Notes: generated by a model not told the origin, from the letters alone. 64,000 bases of DNA from JAJCYL01 sp963664285 (GCA_963664285.2 CAXXNX010000064.1:1-64000); one strand, 5' to 3'; shown: positions 42,301 to 52,414, counted from the stretch's first letter. Program-made: numbers and translations.

Positions 42301-42356
42301 CAGTTCAAAATACAATTCACGCCTTAGGAAAAAGTAAGCCGTTAGCGATGAATTGA
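39324..42356 (+). CDS. Cytochrome c - DUF6797-like - glucose/sorbosone dehydrogenase-type lipoprotein
   Basis: The 1,010-aa protein starts at ATG 39324, which opens the lipoprotein signal MKRNYTVLVILLGFMCSFFG with cysteine at 21. A small beta domain follows (about 25-115). The class I cytochrome c has CINCH at 171-175 and the distal methionine in YGAMPPQLTLTPQE. The block DGNTWMIFDHDVMRVAGGW and PVGPGWANPASGS is typical of DUF6797. The C-terminal propeller includes HEFAMGLQADEQGNLYYAKS and FRAANGVCLNPDGTFLVTDQ. It is inferred to oxidise a sugar in the periplasm and pass electrons to the haem. Confidence 0.8.
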   Translation: MKRNYTVLVILLGFMCSFFGCTTDSIEGSWDYTINLDDDEFYGTMKLSKEDGSYTGSLASFEMGDRELENIIIDGNKFSCNFRMWGEQFAIEGNFNGDTFSGNVIMDEDSFPLMATKLSEAADPYNPPDVQYLLADADLQDSEKDLDHAGLIDSFDREGFKRGGRIYNSNCINCHGNEDIEGSIPLSNKFWEQPFKAGKDPFSMYQTITRGYGAMPPQLTLTPQEKYDVIVYIRENFIKRNNDEEYFKVSPGYISQLPEGSSRGPEAKPYHPWSDQNYGNFFINTYELVDEETGPERFHSPGPKPFPDEDYSKNNFAYKGIAVRLDEGEGGISDGNTWMIFDHDVMRVAGGWTGEGFIDWDAILLNDRHETYPRTIGKLHFETPVGPGWANPASGSFEDPRFTARDGRKFGPLPKKWANYKGLYHHGDNMIISYTVGTAKILEQLGMEKKGDQTVFTRTLNITPSSSLLKLRVAPVTNKVQISGTGAFLSEEDGFIMMKIRKSQSARVKLFIADAEATQMEEIVSASAPPESLAKYTKGGPAHYPKELTSLITRGSEEGLFAVDQLSPPFDNPWNCRMKLSGIDFLKDGNKAVACTTDGDVFLITGLTDGSSSLKWKRIGAGLFQPLGIKVLNEKIYVTCRDQIVLLQDYNGDDETDFYESFNHDHQVTDHFHEFAMGLQADEQGNLYYAKSGRHAREALIPQHGTLIKVSKDGAKSEIIASGFRAANGVCLNPDGTFLVTDQQGYWNPMNRINWIDVSGKSKFYGNLWGYNPPKDTTRAAMEQPMVWVDMEFDRSPSELLWVDSDKWGPLNGSLLSFSYGYGKIQLVYNEKVDGQMQGGVIDIPGMKFYTGVMRGRFHPDDDNLYLCGMSAWSTSQNMRTGDLYRIRYTGKTLTMPVKLNAQQTGMKLTFASKLNAESALNVSNYEVKTWDILRSSNYGSDRYNIQTLDISEIKLNSDGTAVELMINEIAPVDVMTIEYNISDVNGTPLQGTVQNTIHALGKSKPLAMN

Positions 42357-42461
42357 TTAAGGCAGGGCTTTATGATTTGTTGGTTAAGTATAATAAGGCA
42401 TATGTTTGTGCTTTTGATAACTGCAGGAATACTATTATGAAAAGACCCCAGACAAAATTAA

Positions 42462-44085
42462 CCCGCATTATTCATAGGCCACCAATTTTGGGATTAATAA
42501 TGGGTTGCTAACTATTTTTGATTGGAGTGTATGTATTAATTTGAAGATCAACCAGGTTTCTGGATTTCAAAGGACATTAGAGCGTTTTTTTGTTAGAATT
42601 TTTCAATTTTCAGTCAAAGCTCTATTGTGTTCTTATGGAAGAACATTTTTTTGATTAAACCAAACTGTTTAACTGATAAACGGTCAGTTCACCGTAAGCA
42701 AATCGCCCAGCAGGTATTGATATCTAAAGGCTCTTGAGAATTGTATTGTCAATGATCTTTTCCTTTCTTTCAGGCACGCCCCAACCTTCATCAGGTAAAG
42801 CCGGATATTGTCCACTTGCCATCGTTTAGCAAAGTGGTGTTTTGTTTTGGCAATTAATAATTTAATCTGCCGGAACATTTCATAACAGAGGGTAGCGATG
42901 ATTAAACGCATGAAATTGGCCCAGTAGCGATGACAGGAAAGCCGGTCGGAATAAGTCATGTTTTTGAGTTCCTTTATTCGATTTTCACTGGCATCACCTC
43001 GCTTGACATAAAAATCAAAGTAAATCTGTTGAGCGGTCATCGCTTCAAAGTTGCTCACAAAGTAACGGACATTCATTCCTTTTCCGGTAGACTCCACTTT
43101 GGCGTACAGCTTTTCAGAACGATCCCAGCTTTTGGCCTGGTAAGTAAACGGGCCAACAAACTCTTGATGTTTGATGATTTTTGAAGCATATTCCTTTTTT
43201 ACTTCAATGATAGTCTGTTTGGTAAAAGTCTTTAAAACTTCATTACTACTAATACCTAAACAAAATTGAAGGTCAAACTGCTTAGCTATCCAATAAAAAG
43301 ATGCTCCTGAAAAGCCACTATCCGCTCGAATAAGGATTTTTACTGAGGGCAGTTTTTTTCTGATTTTAATGACAATCCTTTTCAATAAGGCCACAAACCA
43401 TTTGTTGGAGTGACAATTGCCCGGACGTAGTACTGGTAAAATGACCTGACCGGTGTTCCCGTCCTTAAAGAACAACTCATGGTACATAGTCTGTCCATAA
43501 TAGCCATTATACAAACTGAGTTGTTGGGATCCATGAGTAGGGTCATCGGTACCATCTACATCAATGATGATTTGACCAGTCTTCTCTTTCAACTCCTCTA
43601 CATAACGGTCTACAAACCATTGACTCATCTGGTAGATCAGACTCCGATCGGCCTTGTTTTCAAATCGACTTAAAGTAGGCTGGGAACATAATCCGCTATC
43701 TAGTACTTTACGGATCACCGGATCCTCTCGGAGTTTTTGTTCGTCATTGCAATCCTGATAGCCCTGCATCATTAAAAACACCCGTTGGCGAAGCATTTCT
43801 TCATAAGTGTATTCGATAAAAAAGGGGTTTCGATAGTCAGGAATCAGTGCGGCGAAGCTTTTTAATAGACCAGTCTTTCTCTCTACTTTTTCACTTAACA
43901 ATATCGCTCCGTCTGAGCTAATCACTGATGCTGAAAAATCAAATTTAAAAGCTTGTTTTCCTCGATAAAATACGGTATCTTTTTCCTTATATTCAGGCAT
44001 AAATTAATTGCTTATTTTGTTGTCTAACTATCTCAATATAAGCAATTTATGCCTGTTTTTTATTGTCTACTATGAATTTTTCGGG
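42462..44085 (-). mobile_element. IS1380 copy F (intact transposase)
   Basis: Reverse copy of 1,624 bp. The left flank is TTAA (42458-42461). The right flank is TTAT, one mismatch from a clean duplication. A four-base insert (TAAA in ACTGATAAACGGTCAG) lies after the transposase stop near 42679. Confidence 0.9.
42684..44000 (-). CDS. IS1380-family transposase (copy F)
   Basis: Intact 438-aa protein with two substitutions against the reference copy: alanine to valine in FSASVISSD and arginine to tryptophan in GASFYWIAKQ. The catalytic blocks are unchanged. Confidence 0.94.
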   Translation of the reverse strand: MPEYKEKDTVFYRGKQAFKFDFSASVISSDGAILLSEKVERKTGLLKSFAALIPDYRNPFFIEYTYEEMLRQRVFLMMQGYQDCNDEQKLREDPVIRKVLDSGLCSQPTLSRFENKADRSLIYQMSQWFVDRYVEELKEKTGQIIIDVDGTDDPTHGSQQLSLYNGYYGQTMYHELFFKDGNTGQVILPVLRPGNCHSNKWFVALLKRIVIKIRKKLPSVKILIRADSGFSGASFYWIAKQFDLQFCLGISSNEVLKTFTKQTIIEVKKEYASKIIKHQEFVGPFTYQAKSWDRSEKLYAKVESTGKGMNVRYFVSNFEAMTAQQIYFDFYVKRGDASENRIKELKNMTYSDRLSCHRYWANFMRLIIATLCYEMFRQIKLLIAKTKHHFAKRWQVDNIRLYLMKVGACLKERKRSLTIQFSRAFRYQYLLGDLLTVN

Positions 44086-46187
44086 TTATGCCTATTTTTA
44101 AAAACCTATGCACTTTCAGTGCATAGTGGTTCAGTTATTCTGACGACCATACTTTTCAAGCGGTCAGCGCCTACAAGAGCTTTTTATCCGGAGTCATAGA
44201 GACCCCCAATATTGATCGTCTGGCTGTTGAAGGTCTGCTTTTTGAAAACGCCTTCTGTACGAATTCCATCTGTTCACCGGCAAGAGCAAGCGTACTGACA
44301 GGGAAATACAGTCATAAGAATGGTGTCAAAACCATTGATGTGAGTTTCGATGGCAGCCAGCAGACCTTTCCAAAGCTGCTTCAGGAGGCCGGATATTATA
44401 CAGGCATAGTTGGTAAATGGCACTTGAGGTCACAACCAACTGGATTCGATTATTATAATGTCCTTAATGGCCAGGGGTCCTACTTTGACCCGACTGTGAG
44501 TGAGTCCGGAAATCCCTGGTGGATAGTTGAAGGTGGTGATCCGGATATTCCTTTTTGGCAGGTAGAAGCAGGTAAGCCCGGAGGCATTAACCGGGACGGA
44601 TTGACAAAATATAAGGGGTATGCAACTGACATCATTACGGACCTCTCATTGGATTTTCTAAAAGAACGACCAAAAGACAAACCATTCCTTTTGATGTATC
44701 ACCATAAAGCACCTCATGACTTTTTTAGTTATGATCCAAAACATGCAGGACGCTTTGAGGGTATTGACATTCCGGAGCCATCTAATTTATTTGATGATTA
44801 CAAAAATCGAGGGGAAACCATTAGGAGAGCTACCCAAAAAATTTATATGAAGTTCGACGAGCAATCAGGTAAATCCGAACAACTGCTTGTGGACAGAAGG
44901 ATAGTACGGGAGAATAGGATCATGGGAGACTTTTTTAGCCTTGCACAATTGCAAAAGGTGTTGCACGCAAACAAGTCCCACGAGTTTGATTATGTTCTGG
45001 ACATTGGCAATGAATCTGATCAAACTGAAGGCAAGGACATTAGATCTCTGGCAGGAACTGAATGGCGTATTGTCAACGATGCGGAAGACTATCATTACAG
45101 GTTTATAACTGATGATGAGTTTATTCTTTCTAGTGGGCAATCTGGCGAAGGCATGACCGGAAACTATCGGCAAATGGGAGAGCGTGTGGTGCTTAACATC
45201 GACGATTTTTCCTGGGAAGGTGCTTATGATGGTAAAGCATTTAAACTTGGTTCCAACCTGGTAGAGGACAATTTTTCCGCTGAAGAGATTCGGAAAATAG
45301 CTTATCAGATGTACATCAAGGCTTATTTGCGCTGTGTGGTCTCCATAGATGAAAACATCGGACGTGTATTGAAATATCTTGATGATGAAGGCCTCGCAGA
45401 AAATACCATCGTTATATATACATCTGACCAGGGAATGTTCCTGGGTGAGCATGGTCTTTTTGACAAGCGATTCATGTACGATGAATCATTGCGTATTCCG
45501 CTGATGATCAGGTATCCTAAAGAGATCAAACCAGGATCGGTCAGTGAGGATTTTGCACTAAATGTCGATTTCGCCCCAACATTTTTGGATTATGCAGGCA
45601 TTGAAATCCCGGGTGACATGGACGGGGCGAGTCTCAGGCCAATTTTGAATGGCAATACTCCGGATAACTGGAGAACTGGACGGGGCGAGTCTCAGGCCAA
45701 TTTTGAAATATGTACTACCGATACTGGATGCACCGTGGCAATTTCAACCTGGCCGGACATTATGGTATCAGATCGGAACGTTTTAAGTTGATTTTTTACT
45801 ATGGTCAGCCATTGGACGCGAAGGGTGCTTTTGAGGAATCAACTCCTCTGGAATGGGAATTATTTGATCTTGTAAAAGATCCCAAGGAAATGAATAATGT
45901 ATATAATGATCCGACTTACCAGGAGCAAATCCAAACCCTTAAGACCAAATTGTTGGACCTAAAAAAACAATATGACGATACAGATGATAGCTACCCGGAA
46001 ATGGCGGAAGTAAGTCAGCACTACTGGTAAATGGTTATTTGATGCACGCAGCAGCACAATTCTTTTACTTTCTAACATTTAATAAGTAGCTTTCGAAGCT
46101 GAATTATATACCTAACTTAAATTATTTACACCAACCTTAAAAATAGTCTGAGTAAGGGCTACTTTTAAAGCTAATAAACCAATAAAC

Positions 46188-47420
46188 ATGGATGACCATA
46201 ATTACAAGAAACTTTTTTACGGCAGCTGTTTTGCTTTGACCACCACCGCTTTGTCTTTCAGCATCAGGGCAGGGATACTTCCACAGCTTGGGAGAGAACT
46301 CAGCTTATCCGCTGAACAATTGGGTTACATTAACATGATGTGGTTTTTGGGGTTTCCCATTTCCATGATCATCGGTGGCCTGATTTATAACACTGTAGGT
46401 GGAAAATTAATTATGCAGTTTGCATTTTTTGCCCACGCCATAGGTGTAATCATGACCATTTACTCCGGTAGTTATTTCGGCCTTATGATATCTACATTGC
46501 TAATCGGCCTGGCTAACGGATGTACGGAAGCCGCCTGTAACCCTATGATCGCGGATGCTTATGAAGGAAACACGATGAGCAGAATGATGAATCGCTTTCA
46601 TATGTGGTTTCCCGGAGGTATCGTAATCGGTAGCCTAGTCTCCAAATTTATGACAGATGCAGGCTTTGGATGGGAATCACAAATTTGGATTATTATGCTT
46701 CCCACATTAGCTTATGCTTACTATTTCTGGGGCGAAAGCTGGCCAAAAGCAAGAACCGAGGCGGAAGGTTCACTTTCAGGAAATATAAGAGCCATGATCT
46801 CACCATTATTTATTTTTATAATGGCTTGCATGGCGCTGACTGCAATTACCGAATTTGGCCCTCAACAATGGGTTGGTTTGATATTGGCCAAGAGTGGTGC
46901 TCAACCCATGTTGATCCTGGCACTGGTAACGGGTTTGATGGCCGTGGCAAGATATTTTGGTGGAGAGGTGGTTCATAAATTCGATCAGACTGGCGTACTT
47001 CTTGGATCAGCGGTCTTGGCTACCATTGGAATTTTTCTATTCAGTACGCAAACTGGAGCCATGGCTTACGTGGCGGCCATCTTTTTTGCCCTGGGTATTG
47101 CTTATTTCTGGCCAAATATGCTTGGCTTTATTGCGGATTACATACCAAACAGTGGTGCCATTGGATTGTCGATTATCGGGGCAGTGGGTATGTTTTCCAC
47201 TTCGATATTCCAGCCGATCATTGGCAACTGGATTGATTCCGACCAAGCCGTAGCTGCTGCTAGCGGGCTGACTGGTGATGAGTTGGAATTGGTTGCTGGT
47301 CAAGCGACGTTGGCCACAATGATCTCGTTTCCGGGGATCTTGATCGTATTGTTTACCATACTGTTAATATGGATGCGAAAGATAAAGGCCGATCAGAAAG
47401 CTAAAGAGGAAGTAGCGTAA
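46188..47420 (+). CDS. MFS sugar permease
   Basis: The 410-aa inner-membrane protein has about 12 hydrophobic segments. FSIRAGILPQLGRELSLSAE and GYINMMWFLGFPISMIIGGL form helices 1-2. ANGCTEAACNPMIADAY in helix 4 and NRFHMWFPGGIVIG in helix 5 resemble fucose/glucose-type (FHS) sugar:proton symporters and relatives. It is followed at short spacing by a sugar epimerase, an alpha/beta hydrolase and ThuA, so it probably imports the product released by the periplasmic enzymes of this cargo. The 157 bases upstream probably hold the promoter. Confidence 0.85.
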   Translation: MDDHNYKKLFYGSCFALTTTALSFSIRAGILPQLGRELSLSAEQLGYINMMWFLGFPISMIIGGLIYNTVGGKLIMQFAFFAHAIGVIMTIYSGSYFGLMISTLLIGLANGCTEAACNPMIADAYEGNTMSRMMNRFHMWFPGGIVIGSLVSKFMTDAGFGWESQIWIIMLPTLAYAYYFWGESWPKARTEAEGSLSGNIRAMISPLFIFIMACMALTAITEFGPQQWVGLILAKSGAQPMLILALVTGLMAVARYFGGEVVHKFDQTGVLLGSAVLATIGIFLFSTQTGAMAYVAAIFFALGIAYFWPNMLGFIADYIPNSGAIGLSIIGAVGMFSTSIFQPIIGNWIDSDQAVAAASGLTGDELELVAGQATLATMISFPGILIVLFTILLIWMRKIKADQKAKEEVA

Positions 47421-47466
47421 TCATTAGAAATGAACAATTAACAGATATTTAAAACTTCGTTGTTAA

Positions 47467-48309
47467 ATGAAAGTAGGAATGAATATGTTGCTCTGGACCA
47501 ATCATGTGACAGAGCAACATTTCCCCGTTTTTGAGAAACTAAAGGACGCGGGATATGAAGGCATAGAGCTGCCACTTGGTGATGGAGATGTCGCTCACTA
47601 CAATGCTATCGGCAATCGTATCGCCGATATGAACATGGGTGTAACTTGTGTGACTTCACTTTTAGAGGACACAAATATTGCCAGTCCCGATCCCGCCATC
47701 AGGCAGGCAGGTCTCGACAGGTTGAAGTGGGCCATTGATGTGGCGCAAGCAGCCAATGCTGAAGTAATTTGCGGTCCCATTCATTCTGCATTTGCCTATT
47801 TCACCAGGCAACCGCCGACGGCTGATGAAAAAAAATGGAGCGCTGAAATGCTACACAAAGCAGGGGAGTATGCACAACAGGCAAATATTATGTTAGCACC
47901 TGAAGCTCTGAATCGGTTTGAATGTTATTTGGTCAATACCATGGCAGATCTCAAGGAATTAGTAGACAAGGTTGATCATCCCCAAGTTGGTGCAATATAT
48001 GACACTCACCATGCCAATGTGGAGGAGAAAAGTCAACTGGAGGCGATTCAATGCATTGCACCACATCTGAAACATGTTCACATCAGTGAAAATGATCGCG
48101 GAACACCGGGCAGAGGGCAGATCAATTGGGATGAAGTTTTTAGTGCTTTGAAAGCAGTTAATTACGATGGATGGATCACCATAGAAGCATTCAGTACGGC
48201 AATCCCCGACTTTGCAAATGCGATTAATGTGTGGCGTGACTTTTCACCCTCTGATGAAATCTACCAGGAGGGATTCAAATTTATCCAGCAGAAATGGAAT
48301 GGAACTTAA
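47467..48309 (+). CDS. TIM-barrel sugar isomerase/epimerase
   Basis: The 280-aa protein of the xylose isomerase-like TIM-barrel family begins MKVGMNMLLWTNHVTEQHFP. The metal site of ketose 3-epimerases is visible as E146 (LAPEALNRFE), D179 (GAIYDTHHAN), H205 (KHVHISENDRGTPG) and E240 (WITIEAF). This matches the D-tagatose/D-psicose 3-epimerase group closely. Related proteins also act on 3-keto sugars, which would suit the DUF1080 and ThuA neighbours. Cytoplasmic; 46 bp after the MFS gene. Confidence 0.85.
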   Translation: MKVGMNMLLWTNHVTEQHFPVFEKLKDAGYEGIELPLGDGDVAHYNAIGNRIADMNMGVTCVTSLLEDTNIASPDPAIRQAGLDRLKWAIDVAQAANAEVICGPIHSAFAYFTRQPPTADEKKWSAEMLHKAGEYAQQANIMLAPEALNRFECYLVNTMADLKELVDKVDHPQVGAIYDTHHANVEEKSQLEAIQCIAPHLKHVHISENDRGTPGRGQINWDEVFSALKAVNYDGWITIEAFSTAIPDFANAINVWRDFSPSDEIYQEGFKFIQQKWNGT

Positions 48310-48328
48310 TTAATATTGATCAGATATC

Positions 48329-49129
48329 ATGAGTTACTACGCTGATTCAAATGGAACAAAAATATTCTATCAAATAAGAGGAGAGGGTGAATCTCTGATT
48401 CTGTTGATGGGTTTTGGGGCAGATGGCAATGTTTGGGAAAAACATGTGGCAGAATATGAGAAGCATTTCAAATGCTTTATTCTGGATAACCGTGGGGTGG
48501 GTCTTTCGGATCAACCAAAAGGCCCATATACAACCAAAATGATGGCGGAAGATACTGTCGCGGTTATGAATCATGTCGGAATCGAAAATACCAGAGTAGC
48601 AGGTATTTCAATGGGTGGAGCGATTGCCCAACAGCTCACCTTGAATCATCCTGACAGGGTAAGAAGTATTGCCCTAATCAGTACATGGCCGAAGTTTAAT
48701 AATTATGCCAAAACCGTTTATGAGAATCTCAAGAAACTTCGTCCTACCAGCAAACCGGACGTTTTCATGGAGCTGTTGCAGCTTTGGATCTTTGCTCCAC
48801 CATTTTACGAAGGTGGAATGTCAGGCCTGAAAGAAGGCCAGGCAGGGGCGGCCAGCAACCCAAATCCACAATCTCAGGACGGATTTGAAGGGCAATTGGA
48901 TGCTTGTATTAATCATGATGTAGTAGCCAGATTGCCGGAAATAGAAGTACCCACTTTAATTACCATTGGTGATATGGACATCTTTACACCACCGGCATTT
49001 TCGAAGGTCCTCCATGAGGGGATCAAAGGCTCTCAATATGTCTCATTTCCTGAGGGAGGGCATGTCCATCATTGGGAAGACCTGGAGAGATTCAATAAGG
49101 TTACCACCGAATTTTTATTAAGTAATTAA
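48329..49129 (+). CDS. Alpha/beta hydrolase
   Basis: The 266-aa cytosolic hydrolase has the oxyanion segment LILLMGFGADGNVW and DNRGVGLSDQPKG. The nucleophile elbow is GISMGGAI (S94), with the acid in IGDMDIFTPP and the histidine in EGGHVHHWED. It resembles esterases and lactonases such as 3-oxoadipate enol-lactonase, so a sugar lactone or ester is a reasonable substrate in this operon. It starts 20 bp after the epimerase gene. Confidence 0.85.
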   Translation: MSYYADSNGTKIFYQIRGEGESLILLMGFGADGNVWEKHVAEYEKHFKCFILDNRGVGLSDQPKGPYTTKMMAEDTVAVMNHVGIENTRVAGISMGGAIAQQLTLNHPDRVRSIALISTWPKFNNYAKTVYENLKKLRPTSKPDVFMELLQLWIFAPPFYEGGMSGLKEGQAGAASNPNPQSQDGFEGQLDACINHDVVARLPEIEVPTLITIGDMDIFTPPAFSKVLHEGIKGSQYVSFPEGGHVHHWEDLERFNKVTTEFLLSN

Positions 49130-49176
49130 CCCAGTGTGATTTGCAATATTGATATACTAATTAAAGAACAAAGACA

Positions 49177-50298
49177 ATGAAATCAGTTTATTATTTTCTA
49201 CTCAGTCTCCTGCTTGTGGCATGTGGAAGTCCCAGCAGTACGACCAGTCAAGAGGCCGGTACTACCGAAGAGGCCGCGCAACAATGGTTGTCCTATGACG
49301 GAAATGGCAACATGCCTCATGTTGTACTTATCTCCGGAGATGAGGAGTACCGATCCGAGGAATCACTACCTCAATTGGCTAAAATTTTATCCACTCACCA
49401 TGGTTTCAAAACTACTGTGCTCTTTGCCCAGGATCCGGAAAAGCCCGGCATTTTAAATCCTAATTATGTGAACAATATTCCTGGTTTGGAAAGTCTTGAA
49501 TCCGCCGATATGATGGTGATTTTCACGCGATTCAGGGCCTTACTGGATGACCAGATGCAGTATATAGACAATTATTTAAAGAGTGGTAAACCGGTATTGG
49601 GAATAAGAACATCAACCCATGCGTTTGATTTTAGAGAAACTGATTTTGAATCTAATTTTACCCACTATAGTAACTTTTATAAAGAAGATGATGCATGGAA
49701 TGAAGGGTTTGGGAGGTTCATTTTGGGTGAAAAATGGATCTCTCACCATGGCGATCACCGCCATCAGAGTACGCGGGGAATTACTGCACCTGGAGCAGAA
49801 GGGCACCCTATCCTCACAGGAATTGAAGAAGGAGAGATCTGGGGTCCCACCGATGTTTATGGCGTACGACTACCCCTGCCAGGGGATTCTCAACCAATTG
49901 TTTTGGGCCAGGTAGTGAATCGTGCCGCTGAATATGATGAGAATGATCCACTCTATGGCATGAGGTTCACTGACAATGAAGTTGCAGGTGAAGTAGAAGA
50001 AGATGGCGAGATTTTCAATCCAAATGACCCTTTAATGCCTGTGATCTGGACAAAAAGTTATCAGTTGCCCGGAGGAACCCAGGGTAAGGCTTTGGCCACC
50101 ACCATCGGATCTTCAACGGACATGCTGACCGAAGGTACCCGCCGGATGTTGGTGAACGGTGTATTCTGGTGCCTTGATTTAGAGGTCCCTGCAAAAGCCA
50201 AGGTTGACCTGGTCGGTACTTACGAACCAAGTCCCTATGCCTTCGTGGAGATGGATTACTGGATCGAGAAGAATCAAAGTATCTCAGATCTACAATAA
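49177..50298 (+). CDS. ThuA-like domain lipoprotein (1)
   Basis: The 373-aa protein has a lipoprotein signal (YYFLLSLLLVACGS; cysteine at 16). A ThuA/class I amidotransferase-like fold follows: HVVLISGDEEYRSEESLPQL, MMVIFTRFRALLDDQM, YLKSGKPVLGIRTSTHAF and VIWTKSYQLPGGTQGKALAT. ThuA proteins take part in catabolism of 3-keto-disaccharides in rhizobia. The surface location differs from cytosolic rhizobial ThuA. It ends an uninterrupted four-gene unit starting at 46188. Confidence 0.8.
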   Translation: MKSVYYFLLSLLLVACGSPSSTTSQEAGTTEEAAQQWLSYDGNGNMPHVVLISGDEEYRSEESLPQLAKILSTHHGFKTTVLFAQDPEKPGILNPNYVNNIPGLESLESADMMVIFTRFRALLDDQMQYIDNYLKSGKPVLGIRTSTHAFDFRETDFESNFTHYSNFYKEDDAWNEGFGRFILGEKWISHHGDHRHQSTRGITAPGAEGHPILTGIEEGEIWGPTDVYGVRLPLPGDSQPIVLGQVVNRAAEYDENDPLYGMRFTDNEVAGEVEEDGEIFNPNDPLMPVIWTKSYQLPGGTQGKALATTIGSSTDMLTEGTRRMLVNGVFWCLDLEVPAKAKVDLVGTYEPSPYAFVEMDYWIEKNQSISDLQ

Positions 50299-50392
50299 CG
50301 AAACATATGGACATTTTAAAAAGAGGCCGTCTCAAAAGCAATAATTCGACCAATTCCTGAGGAATCGAAGGATCTCATTTGTCTGATAATTA

Positions 50393-52414
50393 GTGTCTGT
50401 ATGAAAACAGGCTAATATGCTGATTATCCATCATATTCGTATTTTTTCCATCAAATCAGCGCTGAATTATTCTCGAATCTGATTCAGTAGAATTATCAAA
50501 TTCACAAATATTATCAAGAACAGTTGCGTTGTAGCCTGTTAATTGGCCATTTGAAGGTTTTCCATTCAAAAACCCCAAAGAATTCACTTTGAGATTCGCA
50601 GGCTTTTTGGTCTGTCGGGGAGTAAAATCCCTGTCCTTTTTTTGTTCATTCAGTGTAGAAAAGAAACGATTTTTTCGGTTGGTTTATCAGGATTAATCAT
50701 TATATTGCATATAACCGATATAAATACAAACCATGAGGAAATCCTTCCAGCCCCAACTTACCCTGGGATGCACACCCATCGAGCAAGTAGAGGCTCCGGT
50801 GAAAACTAAAAGCCACTTAGCTGCCCTGGCAGCCGCCCTTCAATATATCTATGTCCAACCTGAATGGAACCAGCGTATTTTTGAATTACTTTCTTCCAAA
50901 CTCATTGAGGGAAAGAAAAAGACGGGCCGTGAGGGTATGAGTCTGTGGGAGGTCTTCGTATTGGCCCAGGTGCGCCTGTGCATGAACATCTCTTACGATG
51001 AGTTACACCATATCTCCAATTACGACACGTTGGTACGGGGCATTATGGGGGTGCTACCTACCGACTACTCTGTGGGCAAACAGTATAAGTACCAGAACAT
51101 TTATGACAATGTGACCTTGCTGGACGATGAACTGCTCATCGGCATCAATGATGTAATCGTAGCAGCAGGTCACCAGGTGTTTAAAAAAAAGGAAAAACCG
51201 GAGGGGAGGAAGTTGCCTTGCGTTGCAAGACCGATAGTTTCGTGGTAGAAACCGACACCCACTTTCCTACCGACTACAACCTGCTATGGGACAGTGCCAG
51301 AAAGTGTATAGATGTAGCTGATTTATTGGTCTCAAAAAGGTATTTTACTGGCTGGCGTAAGTCCGGGGATTGGCGCAGATCCCTCAAAAGGCTGATGCGC
51401 AGCGTGGGCAGGACCACCGGCTCAGGAGGAAAAAACAAAGAGGAGCGGGTAGAGCAGGCTGCCACTTCCTATCTGACTAAAGCCCGTGCTTTGAGCAAGA
51501 AAGTGGGCCAAATGTTGGAAAAACATCAGGGAAACTCTATCGAGGAGTTCGCAGCCCTGATGGCATTGACCTATTATCTTGAGATGTTGGAAAAGCACAT
51601 CGAGTTGCTCGACAGGCGGTTGATCAGAGCAGAGACCATTCCCCATGCCGAAAAAGTCTTTTCCATCTTTCAACCTTATGCCGAAATGATCAAAAAAGGC
51701 AAACTGCACCCCAATGTGGAGATCGGTAAGAATCTGGCCATCACTTCGGATCAATACCATTTACTCATAGACTGGCAAATAGCTGAAAAACAAACCGACA
51801 ACCAACTTACCCTATCAATTGCCCGGCGTATCGCTGAGAAATACCCCATCCAAAGCCTGAGCACCGACAAGGGGTTTTCCGATAAAGAGGATAAAGCAAC
51901 TCTGCAAACCTTCATCCCAGAAGTGATCATGCCTAAAAAGGGTAGGTTAAACAAAGAAGAAAAAGCCATCGAATCAGCGCCAGCCTTCAAAAGGTTGAAA
52001 AACAAGCATTCTGCTATCGAATCCAACATTAATGAGCTGGAACACCGGGGATTGGACCGATGCCCGAACCGTACCCGCAAAACTTTCAATAGCTACATCG
52101 GGTTGGCCATTACTGCCTACAACCTTCACAAGATCGGGCGTAAACTCCAGGCTGACCGTCTGGCCGCCCAGCAGCAAGCCAATTGCCAGAAACAAGCAGC
52201 TTAATCACCTTTTAGCTGTTTAATAAGGATTAGGCACTGGCAGAAGTGCGTCCTGGCCAGGCTAAAACCCGGCTATTTTTATCAAAAACCATCAAAAACA
52301 ATGAATAAAAGCAAAGTCACCCTTTATTAGTCAGCAAGGTGAGTGATTTTTTCATTGTTCCATTTTAAGCAATATTTTAATACGACCTAAAACTCGCTGT
52401 TTTCTTAGAGACAC
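50393..52414 (+). mobile_element. ISNCY-type element, copy 2
   Basis: The 2,022-bp copy is flanked by TAATTA (50387-50392 and 52415-52420). It is nearly identical to the element at 14507-16529 but one base shorter. The ends are GTGTCTGTATGAAAACAGG and GTTTTCTTAGAGACAC. Confidence 0.93.
50733..52204 (+). pseudogene. ISNCY-type transposase, copy 2, one frameshift
   Basis: Identical in layout to the 490-aa protein at 14717-16189. One A is missing from the run near 51190 (VFKKKEKPEG instead of VFKKKGKTGG), so the first frame ends at 51248 and the rest continues from about 51218 in another frame. The catalytic residues remain encoded. Confidence 0.88.

Larger units (their letters stand above)
42437..46030 (+). 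pseudogene. Sulfatase 1 (formylglycine type), split by IS1380 copy F and frameshifted
   Basis: The probable start is ATG 42437 (MKRPQTKL), cut eight codons in by IS1380. After the IS the reading resumes as LCLFLKTYALSV and, after a shift, SDDHTFQAVSAYKSFLSG. The catalytic motif is CSPARASVLTGK (cysteine codon 44271-44273, oxidised to formylglycine), followed by VGKWHL, HHKAPHD, YTSDQGMFLGEHG and WELFDLVKDPKEMNN. A roughly 130-residue beta-rich insert (GTEWRIVNDAEDYHYRFI and neighbours) sits mid-protein. A 30-bp duplication at 45678-45707 shifts the frame before MYYRYW. It would remove sulfate esters from sugars. Confidence 0.78.

Noticed and set aside
49214..49456. Short open frame overlapping the start of the ThuA lipoprotein gene
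   Set aside because: Out of frame within a clear coding region with a good signal peptide, and no start context of its own.
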